Shown here piece after piece: positions 46,537-57,799 of a stretch of 64,000 nucleotides of DNA. The stretch comes from Symbiotaphrina buchneri. Its lineage: Eukaryota; Ascomycota; Symbiotaphrinales; Symbiotaphrinaceae. Both the position numbers and the translations under genes were made by a program. Each line of letters starts with the position of its first letter. The stretch's first letter is position 1. The stretch covers positions 620,001 through 684,000 of the forward strand of contig BCIG01000010.1 of the NCBI GenBank assembly GCA_001599915.1, written 5' to 3'. Below the pieces are notes generated by a model, which did no database searches, was not told where the DNA came from, and was given only the letters and a program-made list of their open reading frames with translations.

Positions 46537-48329
46537 TTATGGCCTACACCGTCCCATGAATCGCGGATATAGACAGGTCTCACGGACAGTCCATCGGTTA
46601 CAGAGCCAGGCAAGGAAACGCTCGAGACCCAAGCCATAGCCTCCATGAGGTGAGGTGCCGTACCTGCCGTAAAAGTCCATTAGCAATCATACTTGACGTT
46701 TGGTGAGAATGGCTATATGACGTACTTTCTCTGATCCGTGTACCAGTAATATGGGTCTGGACTGATGCCTTCTCTCTTGTACGCCGCCATCAACTCATCA
46801 AAGCCCTCCATCCTCATACTGCCGCCGACAATTTCACCCACACCGGGCATTAGACAGTCGACGCTTTCCGTGACACGCATGTCTTCCGGCACCTTTTTCA
46901 TGTAGAAGGCCTTAATCTCCACTGGAAAATGCGTTAGGAAGATAGGTCTGCCAATTATGTCGGTCATCTTGCGCTCGGCAGCTTCCGCAATATCGTCGTT
47001 GAAGGTATGTGGCTGCCCCTCCTCGTTAGGAATGTTGTGTTCTACGAGCCATGCAATGGCATCCGAATACTTCATGCGCATGAATGGCCGGCTTGGAACT
47101 TGGAAGCCAGGGTTGAGCTCCTTGATGGCCTTCGCAATGGCGGGATCGGACATTACGTGATCGATGACACGGCATATCACCTCCTCGAGGTGCTCCAACA
47201 AATCATCAAAGGTGATGAAGTCCAACTCCGCCTCAATATGAGTATATTCAGAGAGATGGCGACGAGTTAGCGATTTCTCGGCGCGGAAAGACTCCTGAAC
47301 ACAGAAGACATCGCCCAGTGAAGGCAGACAGGTCTCAAGATACAGTTGTGACGACTGTGTAAGATAAGCCTTTTCACCATAGTAGTCGAATTCGAAAAGT
47401 GTGCTGCCACCCTCGACTTGGGTCTGCACCATGCATGGAGGGGTCACTTCTGTGCAACGCACCTCCTCGTAAGTCTTTCGGAACGCGCGCAACACTGCTG
47501 CGCGGACTTTCAAGACAGAAGAGGCGGTATCTCCGCGGATGACGAGATGTCTTTGGTTCAGGAGCGTGGTAGGGTCAGCGTCGGGGGACACGATGTTCGT
47601 GATTGCTTCCTTATCACCAGGAGCTTTGCCAATGACCTCGAAGTAGTCCGCATGGAGCTCTCGATTGTCAGGAGCATGCTGCTTGGGAGGTACTTCAAAC
47701 ATCTCGCCGTAAATAATCAAGGACGTTTCCAAGGTCAGCGTAAGCGCATCGTATGTCTTTATAAGGTCGCCGGTTAGAACACATTGCAATTGTCCGTATC
47801 CATCGCGTAGCGTGACGAAGACGACATCTTTTTGGGATCGAAGTCTGTGTATGCGGCCAAGCACTTTGACTCTTGTACCCTTCTCTTCACTATCACTCTT
47901 CCTCAGCTTCACGACCTTGGGATCCTTCTCGTCGAGCTTGATCTTGATGGCCTTGGGCAAACTAGTGTCCTCTTTTATAACGACCTTCTTTGCCTCCTCT
48001 AGTATCTGCTTTCGTCTTTCCTCCTCTTTTGTCCTCTGGGCAACCAATTCCACCTCACGTGCCGCCTTCCGCTGATGTTGTTCATACAGCTTATCCACCT
48101 TTTTAAGAGCTGATTTTGAGGCTGGCTTCCATTCTAACCTTGCAGACTCGTCTTGACCTTCCGCGATTGGCCCCGTCTGCGATTTGCGCGTAAGATACTG
48201 AGGACCGTCAGGTTTTGGGGGGTGTTGGATGTATGCGTAGAGGAGTGTTTTAAAGGGAGCCTGTTCGGAGCCGTCCGCAGGAGCTGCGTCGACCCCCACG
48301 TCTTCATCGATGTACACGAATGTCGCCAT
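46537..48329 (-). CDS. Cytoplasmic asparaginyl-tRNA synthetase
   Basis: Exons 48329-46726 and 46663-46537 (intron 62 bp), 576 residues. After a charged fungal N-terminal extension come the OB-fold anticodon domain ([24 protein letters not shown]) and the class II core: [20 protein letters not shown] (motif 1 region), [22 protein letters not shown] (motif 2) and, in exon 2, [15 protein letters not shown] (motif 3). VEGGSTLF and [15 protein letters not shown] point to AsnRS rather than AspRS. It charges tRNA-Asn in the cytosol. The second exon is required for motif 3. The copy of tactccgta at 46506-46514 is just past the stop. Confidence 0.96.
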
Positions 48330-50389
48330 ACTGTGCCAATTGCAATTGAGCTTTGCTGCAACAACGGCAATGCTTGTTGGTCGTGTAGTTGGTGGATATA
48401 TGGCGTCGGCTCAGACGTGAGTCAAAAAATGTGACTCTTATCGCGATTGATGGGTTGAGTGTAACGAGTCTATGGGTCACCGTAATAATCTACGGTAGGC
48501 GGCCGTCCAGCATGTGCAGTCTGGCGAAGACCCCTTGCTTATCGTGAATGGAGGCGAAGAGTGATCTGCAGCACATGGAAAAGGTATTGTAGAGGATGTA
48601 GTTTGACATTTCGATATGCTGGAGCACTGTAAGGTCAACTGAAGAGACACGGATTTCTGAGGATACACGAAAAGTCGGATGATAGCGCACCATAATGTAC
48701 TGCGCTCCTATGAAGGGACGGTACGGGTACAACTACCCTTATCCAAAGTTTTCCTCAATTGCATGCATTTTCCATGTTACAAAACTGCCGGAATTCCCAG
48801 GGTACGCTCGCTCATGCTTTTCCCAACATACTCGCACAGCCATCCATCCTCGTCCATATGCCATCAAAGACAGGATCAGACCACTACGACTACGCTCTCT
48901 CACAAACACTAACTGATACACAGTTGCAGTCATCTAATTCTGACAAGGCTCGCTAAACAGTTAGCCGGAGTCATGGCCGAACACTAAGCCGCCTGAGGTG
49001 GAGCTTTTGGCACTGTTAGGTTAGACTTTAGTCAGGAACACACGCTCCAAGCGCCCGTTCGAATGGCAAAAAGGGGGGTGGGGGAAAATCAATCAAGACG
49101 CGGATGGCGCTGTGTGGATGAGCAGGTTCTGGTGAGCAAAAAGAAAGAGCAAACCGGACGACTTTGATAGTGTTGCCAAATCGGTCACTTGTGCCCAAGG
49201 TTGGATATCGATTCAGTTGATCCATACTCCGTTACTCGGGAGTACATCATCACGCTGGGGGGACGGGGAATTCATCCCTTGGTGTCGGGACTAGTCGATT
49301 GGCTGATCGAGATGAAGCACCGTCAACGGTTGCCAAAGCAAGGCTTAAATTACCTATCAGGAAGCGATGGAAAAGCGGCCCCCTTTGTACTTTTCGTACG
49401 CGGGCAGGATGCAAAGGAGAGGGTCGGCACTCAGACAAGGGGGTCTGAGTTCTCGACTGATGGTTCAGCCGACTCCTTTTTTGGGAAGTCTTATGCCCAA
49501 TCGAGCGCGCTCATTTCACAGGGATTCGCCAAAATAAGGCCCCGTACAGCACTCATAGCACTGCTTGGCTGCTTAGCTCTTAACTTTCCTGCTCTCCTTG
49601 TTCGCTGCTCTCCCTCTCCTTCTTTCATACCCCATCCATCACTCAACATTGCTTTTTGCCATTCTGTGCTTCTTTTTGTTCCGACATTCATTATTTTTTT
49701 TTAACATCCACTCTTTCTTCGCCGTTCTTTTGGACCTTCGCAGCTTACATCCTCTGACCGAACCTGCCTGGACCCTTGAAACAGACCGCGGTCTGCAGTA
49801 TTCCAACACTTCTCAGTCACTCGTTCTACCACTCTTCGCTCGGTCTTCTCTTTGAAGCTCCTAATCGATCGGGCAACTATATACAAGAAGACCGGCCTTG
49901 GATTCGGATATTCTTCAATTGAAGAACACCAATATCGATCTTCGGCCAGTGGAAACGAAAGACCGTTGAACATCACAACTTATACGGTGCCTCCTGTGGA
50001 CGCGAACTAAGTTATTGGACGTAACACAGGTCCACCCATCAATATAATTATTCGAGAGTTGTGAATAGAAAGAGGACTGGTCTTGTCAAAGCTCGCGTAT
50101 AATCTGTATGATCCCCTTCTGTGCTTCTCCTGGCCTTCTACAACTGCATCGTGCTCATGATCTTGCCCGTTACAAATGCTGATGGTGCCAATGAACGTTG
50201 CAGGTATTTGCCCTGTTGCTTGTAGGCAACGGCGCTCTCACTCTTACCGTAGGCTTGGCTGAACAAGCCATTTTTCAACCCCCTCGATCCGGTCAGGTGG
50301 AAACCAGACCGGCCCCACAATCGTTCACCACGGCTGTTATATCCCCCCAGATCCAGGACAGCTTTGTCCTGCCGCCTCACCTTCTCGGC
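48330..50389. other. Divergent promoters of ASN-tRNA synthetase and the Mrn1-like gene
   Basis: About 2 kb without a supported gene. The frame 49189-49704 starts at TTG and ends in a T-run; frames near 48680-48950 have no motif. A pyrimidine-rich leader begins about 49580. A near copy of the recurrent motif (tactccgtt) is at 49225. From 50195 on, the frame of the downstream protein is already open, probably because an intron in the leader ends at 50203 (gttgcag). Confidence 0.45.
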
Positions 50390-52196
50390 ATGCAGCATCA
50401 GGAGGCTCCGACGGGCTCAAGCGCTGCTTCAAACCGACTACAGAAATCCCAAGCCTCGGGCTTCGATTATACCGGCTTTTCTCACGGGGCATTCACGTCT
50501 AATCAGCCTTCAATGGGGAGCTATGCCGACCGTCGGCCACGCCCGGCGAATATCGCCACGATCAATACGAACCCCATAAACCAAGGACCGCAGAATAATG
50601 CGAACGAAATGGCTAGCCCTGCAACTGCTTTTGACATGCAATTTACCACACCTTTGCTACCTTCGCAGCTCCTGCTTGGTAGTCCGTTTCAGCCTGGCAG
50701 TCCATCCACCTTTGCTTCGCCGCAGTCCTCGAACTTCGCTAGCTTCATGCCCCAGGGTGCTGCAATCCAGCAGCAAACTCAAAGGAATCACTGGAACAAC
50801 CCGTTGGAAGCACAGCAGACTGCGGTTGCCCCGCAAATGTACCAGACACTTGTCTCTCCAACGTTCGGTGGATCTCAGTTGTATGGTGGTCCTCAGTCAC
50901 CGACAGGTGGTTTTACCAACCTGCCAGGGGCTCTAGGAGGACCGGTATCACCTGTGCAGCTTACTCCAGGACTTGTATCGGGGACAAGTCGGACGGTCTA
51001 CCTGGGCAACATACCCCCGGAAACTTCGGCGGAAGAGATTTTGGGCCATGTCCGAAGCGGACAGATTGAGTCAGTAAGGCTGCTTCCGGACAAGAACTGT
51101 GCTTTCATATCCTTCCTTGACGGGAGTTCGGCTACTCATTTCCACTCGGATGCTATTCTGAAGAAACTATCCATTCGCGGACAGGATATCAAAGTCGGGT
51201 GGGGTAAGCCCTCCCAAGTTCCGACCTCGGTCGCACTTGCAGTGCAGCAGCAGGGTGCTTCACGCAATGTCTACTTGGGAAATCTTCCCGAGACCGTGAC
51301 GGAGGAGGAACTTCGGGAAGATCTTGGCAAATTTGGACCAATCGACACTGTCAAGATAGTCAAGGAAAAGTCTATAGGGTTCGTTCATTTTCTGTCCATC
51401 GGAAACGCCATGAAAGCCGTCGCACAGCTTCCGCAAGAACCGAAGTGGGCAGCACCACGCCGAGTGTACTATGGCAAAGATCGCTGCGCCTACGTCTCGA
51501 AAACGCAACAACAAAATGCCGCACAATATCTAGGCATTGCACCCGGGTATGCGCACATGCTCAATGGGGCTGACCGAGACCTCATCTCGAACGCTCTAGC
51601 CCAGCAATCAGTTGCAGCCGCCGCTGTTGCAACTTCAGCGGGTGGGATTAACAACTTGGGGAACAGGACAGTCTACCTAGGGAATATTCACCCAGAGACC
51701 ACAATCGAGGAGATTTGTAACGTGGTTCGGGGTGGATTGCTACATCATATCCGCTATATCCCAGATAAACATATCTGCTTTGTCACATTCATTGATCCCA
51801 CATCCGCGGCCTCGTTCTACGCGTTGAGCAATCTTCAGGGGCTGATGATCCATAACCGGCGCTTGAAAATTGGCTGGGGAAAGCATTCAGGTGCGCTTCC
51901 TCCCGCTATTGCACTAGCAGTCAGCGGCGGAGCTTCGAGAAATGTCTATATTGGCAATCTTGATGAGTCGTGGAGTGAAGAAAGATTGAGACAAGATTTC
52001 TCCCAGTACGGTGAGATTGAGCTTGTCAATACTCTGAGAGAGAAGAGCTGCGCTTTCGTCAATTTCACCAATATCGCAAATGCTATTAAGGCTATCGAGG
52101 CTGTTCGTGGCCGCGAGGAATATAAGAGGTTCAAAGTTAATTTCGGCAAGGACCGCTGCGGAAACCCTCCGAGGCAACTCAACAGTCAGCAGCAGC

Positions 52197-52242
<46 letters not shown>

Positions 52243-53002
52243 GCAACAGCAGCAGCAGAATGGGCAAGCAGGGGTAGATGGTCTGACATCTTCCATGAGT
52301 GGACTGAGCGTCAGTCAGAATGGATCCAATCCTAGCCCAACAAGGTCCGGTTTCTCGCCAACTCCAGGTTCGACGAGCGGCCACTCTAATGGCCCAATGT
52401 CTCAAACACCTACAGCATCGGCTATACTCAATGCTGGTAACAATAATCCGCTGACAATGTACCTCAACCATGTATCGTCACAACAAGCTCAACACCAGCA
52501 GCACCATCAGCAGCAAGCTCAAGAGTCGTATTCTGCCGCGCCTCTGGGCCAAAGCCAACACGTGTTTGCCGGCCAAGCTACACCGTTTTACGGCGCTGTG
52601 GGTGGCGGAGACGTAGGAAGCGTACAGAGTCAGCTAGACACGTCTTACGCGCAACAGCATAGCCACAGCAACAGTCACACAGTTGGCTTGGATGCTCTAT
52701 CCACTGGTGCGACCACTATTGGGGGCTTACTAGCTCCTACCAATGTTGGACTGAATGCAGTTAGGGGCTCTCATGCTCGCGCTGTTAGCCTTCCAGTTTT
52801 CTCCCAAGGCCCCTTTGGTCAGCCACAAGGCCAGCAAGCTCAGCCATCACAGCCTCAGTCTCAATCAAGACATCAAGCTGGTGTGCCGAGTATTAGCTCG
52901 ACTTTCGGCGGCTTCGGTGCAGGGAGCGGTGGGTTTGGTTTAGCAATCCACAACGATACTGGACTTGTCGGATGGGCCGAAGAAGAAGTGGGAGCGCAAT
53001 AG
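50390..53002 (+). CDS. Four-RRM RNA-binding protein, Mrn1/Nrd1 family
   Basis: 870 residues from the first in-frame ATG at 50390. Four RNA-recognition motifs with RNP2-like cores are visible: TVYLGNIPPET (about residue 203), NVYLGNLPETV (about 292), TVYLGNIHPET (about 426) and NVYIGNLDESW (about 517). Each is followed by an IGWGK/VNFGK-type end. After RRM4 comes a run of 24 Gln codons (52187-52258), then Gln/Ser/Gly-rich disorder. The four-RRM order and paired VGWGK/YYGKDRC ends match fission-yeast Nrd1 and budding-yeast Mrn1, cytoplasmic mRNA-binding regulators. The frame is open upstream to 50195 without an ATG, and its translation (SPQIQDSFVLPPHLLG) looks protein-like, so a spliced first exon supplying the true start is likely. 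Confidence 0.92.
52187..52258 (+). repeat. CAA/CAG microsatellite encoding 24 Gln
   Basis: A 72-bp uninterrupted run of Gln codons: CAG triplets at both ends around a long pure CAA core. It lies directly after RRM4 of the Mrn1-like protein. Such tracts vary in length between strains. Confidence 0.97.
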
Positions 53003-54093
53003 AAGCTTGTCACATTCTCCGCATCTCTTGTTTCACTTGTTATTTTCGGGTGGCGCGTACTCGTGGCTTGTTATTGTTGGCTAATTCTCCCTTTTCTATA
53101 TCGCCTACGAATTTTGCCGTCATTGTATAAATATTAATATTAGCTGATGGATTGGCATCTATTACTTGCATATTTTGTCAGTCTACAGCTTCAGCAATCT
53201 GTTTTTCACGGAGCTCCATTGACCCTGCCCTCTAGGTTCTCATTTATGGGACCCAATCCTAACTCATTTACTTGCTTCATTTGGTTCGTCTACCTCTTCA
53301 GGGAATCGACTTTTGCATTTGCTTTTGTCTATTTCGCGGATATTTATGTACGTAGTTGGTCTAGGGTCGGAGAAGTTAGGGATGAAGGAAAACTATAGGA
53401 CGAGGACTTCCATTGGGGAGGCCTTTCCAGGCTAAGATGGTCACTGCCAAATGGACAGCGATCCGAAATTTGGAGACGTTGGGCTGGACTATTAGCAAGA
53501 ATTAATCTATCAGACATGAATATCGGAGACCACTAAATGTGCCAAGCATTTGCCCTGTGATTCCAATCTCGATGAGCATTGGAGCATCCAGTTGAAGGAA
53601 AGGTCCAGTATCATGATCTTCCGTCTCATGCTCGGTCGGCGGAGACTTGTTCTTAGATATATCTTGCCAGATGCGGTAAGGGTGAAGGTGAAGTTGCCGA
53701 CGTCATCCCAGGTACCTGTACGTTGCGAGGTGCGGAAGTCGTTCGCTCTGGAACTTTGCCTGTTCCGTCGCTGATTGGTCGAAATTCGAAGCTCAAGGCT
53801 GGAGCCATCATATGAATGAAAGAGGGCTGCACCATCCAAATCACCAGTTCACCAACCAACAAACTCACAAAGCCAATTATACGACTTTTTCGTGCTACTA
53901 AAAGAACCGTCCATTGTCCCTTTTCAGAGTATTCAATCGTCTACACGTGGCCTCTCACGCCAACGGGATCCAGGGCGGCCGAGTCACACCATACATACCA
54001 CCACTCGATTCCTTTCCTCTGCCTTCTTCCCTGATCGTGTCTCCCACGAACTATCTCCACAGTCGAGTACGCTTCTTGAATTAGGATACCTAC
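53003..54093. other. Intergenic between MRN1-like and IWR1 genes
   Basis: About 1.1 kb. A minus-strand frame (53839-53510, 109 codons) without ATG reads like a protein (WDDVGNFTFTLTASGKIYL) but has no splice context or recognisable family; I do not call it. The last 100 bp are the CT-rich IWR1 leader. Confidence 0.45.
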
Positions 54094-55737
54094 ATGATGA
54101 TGCCATATCCAGCGTCCGCTCCAGTCTCTGCACCCCATTCGCAAACAAACACGCCGTCGCCGACGCCCTCACTAGGCGGCGCCCGCTCCGGCTCACGAGG
54201 TCCCCAATATTTACACATCAAGCGCAAGCGCCATGAAGATCCTGTGGAGGCACTCTACATCCATACGTTAACACAGAGCGTTGAACTGAGTGCTGATGAT
54301 GGTTTAAGTAAGAGGAGGAGAGTGACAGACTTTGTTTGGAGAAGGGTTGGCGCGGGCGACGGCCTGCCTGCCGGTATTCCAGGACGGGATGAGCTGGATA
54401 CTACTGGTAATTTGAAGACTGGACCGGGTTTTTCCGCGGCCAGCAGAGGCGGCGTCCCTGTCGTGCAGACCGAAGAGGCTGGAATAAGGGACAGACAATT
54501 GAGTACACCTGCGGCTGTTGCTGAGGCACCAGCCCGGGCTATCCCGCGGCAACTACGCACGTTCCACCTGTCTCGAGAAGCCCTCGATCTTATCTCCGCA
54601 GCACAACGGCCAGGAAGCCCTGGATTTGTCCAAAGCGCGGGAGTCAGCAGAAAGCGGAAGGCAGGGCCCGTGTTGATCGAACGTAAGGACAATGACAGAG
54701 CGGCAGACGGAACCGAGACGTTGGGCCCTGATGCGAAACGTACAAAGGGAGTGCAGCCGGCGCAGCCAGGAGGGAGCACCCACCTTCGAGAAAAGGCACG
54801 GAAACGTCCAGGAGCAAGTGTAGCAGAGAAGAAGTGGAGAGAGCATGAACGGGGAACGAAACAGGACCAACATCACGCTGAAGTCACCCATGGACAAGGA
54901 AAGTCGAATTTGGAACTCGCGAAGGAGCTCGAAGAGTTTGCACAGGAGGAGGTCGGGCCGGCGGTACAAAAGGACGATGACAGGAAAGCCGATTCACACT
55001 TGGAGCAAAGGCAACCCGAGCTCAGGATGAAAGTACCACCAAAGTCGCCTGCAAAGAGAGTTCACGAGCGTGATCTTGCTTCCACCGTGCCTACACAGAC
55101 CTCCCCGAGTGCGAGCGCATCCAAAGATCAGGACGTACATATGGAGGACAATGAATCGGACGAAGGAGACTATGTCTACGATGTCTTCATGCGACATTCT
55201 GAGACGGCGGAATCAGATGGCTCAGAACTCCAAGCACATTCGCCGGGCAAAGTTGGCGTACTTATTTTAACAGGCGAGGACCAGGAGAATTGGGAACTGT
55301 ATGCCGATGAGGAGAACGATAGTGAGAAAGCTTTTGATACCGATGATGAGGATTCGAACGGTACGTCCATAGTCATATAGTCAACTTCTTGGTTGCCTAT
55401 TAGACCCCTCTGCGCCCCCTATGCATATTACCAGTGCTATCGGTGGTTGAAAATGGTCTCTAACGTACTTCCTCTCACAGCCGAAGACTACTATGGCAAT
55501 GACTATCCCGACGAGCCGCCCGATTTTGAATCCACCTCGGAGGAAGGCTTAGATGACTTTGAGGATCTGCATAAGGACCGAAAGAACGCATCTGAAGATG
55601 AAGAGTGGGACGAGGATGATGCTAATTTCAGTGATGAAGATGATGCTAGGTTTCCCTGGCGGAAGAAGGAGAGGGAATGGATGCAGAGGGGTGGTGAAGA
55701 CGAGGAGGAGTCCATTGAAGACGCGGGCGAGACTTAG
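54094..55737 (+). CDS. iwr1: Iwr1, RNA polymerase II nuclear import factor
   Basis: Exons 54094-55360 and 55481-55737 (intron 120 bp, phase 1), 507 residues. The N terminus has the conserved LHIKRKRHEDPVEALYI. The Iwr1 domain spans the splice junction: YVYDVFMRH, EDQENWELYADEENDSEKAF, DTDDEDSN then AEDYYGNDYPDEPPDFES. The rest is acidic and low complexity. The family binds assembled RNA polymerase II in the cytoplasm and carries it into the nucleus with importin. The intron splits the core motif, so the exon 1 frame alone would end six residues after it. Confidence 0.93.
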
Positions 55738-55989
55738 TCTATCATGGACATTACGAGTCTGTTAGTAGGTGGATTGTAGATCTCTTCAGGAGCATAAGCT
55801 GGTCATTGCGGCTATGGTTATGGATTATGATATTATATTTCATGCTAGTCTATTTGTTTTGGTAAAAGTAAATGTGAGGAGGGATTAAATGCTGTACCTC
55901 TCGACGCTATGCTATCAACAGAGAATGAACCATGAAAGACACCTCCGCCTGAACATTCCAGAATATGTACGCTTTGTATGCAACCGCGG

Positions 55990-57799
55990 CTAACCAGGCG
56001 TGTAACGGCTCATAGCCCTAATCTTTTTCCCATAATAGAAGAACAAGATGGGTACCGGAAACATAGCTGCCGTCAGGAATCCCAACAAGCTAGTAGCCCA
56101 AGGTACTCCCAAGTTATGGTACATTCCCGTCGCAAAGAGCGGAAAGCCCGCACCCAGGAAGCTCCGAATAAACGTATTCGCCGCAATGGCGCTATTCGCA
56201 TTCATCTTATAGACATCAATAATATAATTCAAGCCCTGGATGAAGATCATCAGAATGCCCATTCCCGTAGGCACACCGGCAATGATCTGAGGCCAGGGGT
56301 TGATATTAGGGCTGCTAGTCCAGGCCCACCAGAAGAGCCCCGCGGGCAGGACGACGGCGCCGATGATCATGGGCGGCAGGCGCTCCTCGGGGATCACGTA
56401 GCCGTGCTTGTGGAACTGTGCGGCGAAGCGCGTGCGCGTGATGTGTGCGATGACGGCGCCCCCAAGGATCACGCCTACGGTGATGGAGAGGAAGGGTAGT
56501 GCCCCGACGCCTTCGTTCCACCCCCGCTCTTCTTGGAAGCTGATGGGGTAGGCTTCGAAGAAGAGATAGAGGATGCCGTAGATCAGGCCCATGTAGATGG
56601 TGATGAGGATGAGGATGGGTTCGAGGACGAGCATTTCTGGGGCATGGTGTTAGAGGGTGTATGTGTGTGGACGGAGGGATGGGAGAAGGGGGGAGGCTTA
56701 CTGAATGGTCGGAGCAGATATTTATCCAGGATGACACGGCCGTCGATCAGGTTCTCGTCGGCTTTTGCGTGGATCGCCCAGTTCTTGGTCTCGTAGCGCA
56801 GCTTCTTCGCCCGCTCTTGCAGGATCTTGGGAGCATATGTCTCGGGGATGATGAAGAAGGCCACGGAAAAAAAGAAGTAGCCCATGATCATGGTGATGTA
56901 CTGCGTCCAGCGCCAGCCAAGGTAGCTGTCTGTAATGAACCCACCCATGATTGGACCTGCGACTGGTCCGATGAAGGTGGCAGCTGCGAAGATGCAAACT
57001 GCAATTCCACGGTCGATCTGAAAGCGGTGTTGTTAGTAGACGCTCATGACAATGACATGGTGGGGATACTAACAGGATCCCAGAAGTCGGCCAGAGCTCC
57101 TCCCACCACCGCTAATGGTGCACAACCGAACATGCCCGCAAAGAAGCGGCAGAGCATGACGGTATAGATATTCTGAGCCACCGCCACTCCTATCTCGAAA
57201 GTTGCCATGGCAAGGACCCCAAACAACAATGGCAATCTACGCCCATAGAGTTCCGACAGCGGACCCCACATGATCGGGCCAATGACGAAACCCATCACAA
57301 ACAGACTGGTCCCTAGAATCATGACCTCCTCCGAGACGTGGAACAGCTGCGCTGTAGGCACCGTCGCGGTGCTGAAGACGGAGCTGGCGAAGGTGATGCA
57401 GAAGGTCAGGCTGGCCATGATCAACGTGAGCAGCCATTTGTAGCTCTTCTTCCAGTTCATCGGATTGCCTGGGTCGTCCGGTCCCTCGAACTCGACCAGG
57501 TTGGGGTCCTTCTCGGGCGGGTGACCCCTTTGGCCCTGTACCTCTGCTTCGACCTCGAGGTCCTCCTTTTCGGCATCTCGTTCAACGTCGTCGTCTAGTG
57601 CTGCTCTGGAAAATTCGTTGGGTTCGCCTGTGTCTCTGTTCTGCGCCAACGTGATGTCGTCCGGGTCCACATATGGCTTGTCTTGTGGACGGGTATATCC
57701 ATTCTGCTGGAGGGTCGCACTGGAAGCATCCATATCAACGAAGCTGGAAGCGTGACTTGACAGTCTGTTGTGATCCTGCGACGACGTTCTCTCAGTCAT
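55990..57799 (-). CDS. MFS transporter, DHA1 (drug:H+ antiporter) type
   Basis: Exons 57799-57074, 57017-56702 and 56636-55990; 562 residues. A long hydrophilic, acidic N terminus (about 120 residues) precedes twelve probable membrane helices. The motif GPLSELYGRR in the second-third helix loop and ADFWDP after helix 4 are typical of the Flr1/Tpo-like DHA1 group, as are the NPMNWKKSYKW entry and FFIIPETYAPKIL in the centre. It probably exports a small toxic compound or polyamine across the plasma membrane; the substrate is unknown. It is convergent with IWR1 (252 bp between stops) and has no biosynthetic gene beside it. Confidence 0.93.

Noticed and set aside
46264-46572. 102-codon plus frame
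   Set aside because: Non-ATG start and overlaps the last exon of the asparaginyl-tRNA synthetase on the other strand.
49189-49704. 171-codon plus frame
   Set aside because: TTG start, ends in a T-run, no motif; probably leader DNA.
52187-52258. CRISPR-like array at the CAA run
   Set aside because: It is a triplet microsatellite inside a coding exon, with no spacers.
53510-53839. Protein-like minus frame between MRN1 and IWR1
   Set aside because: No ATG, no splice context and no recognised family; could not be supported.
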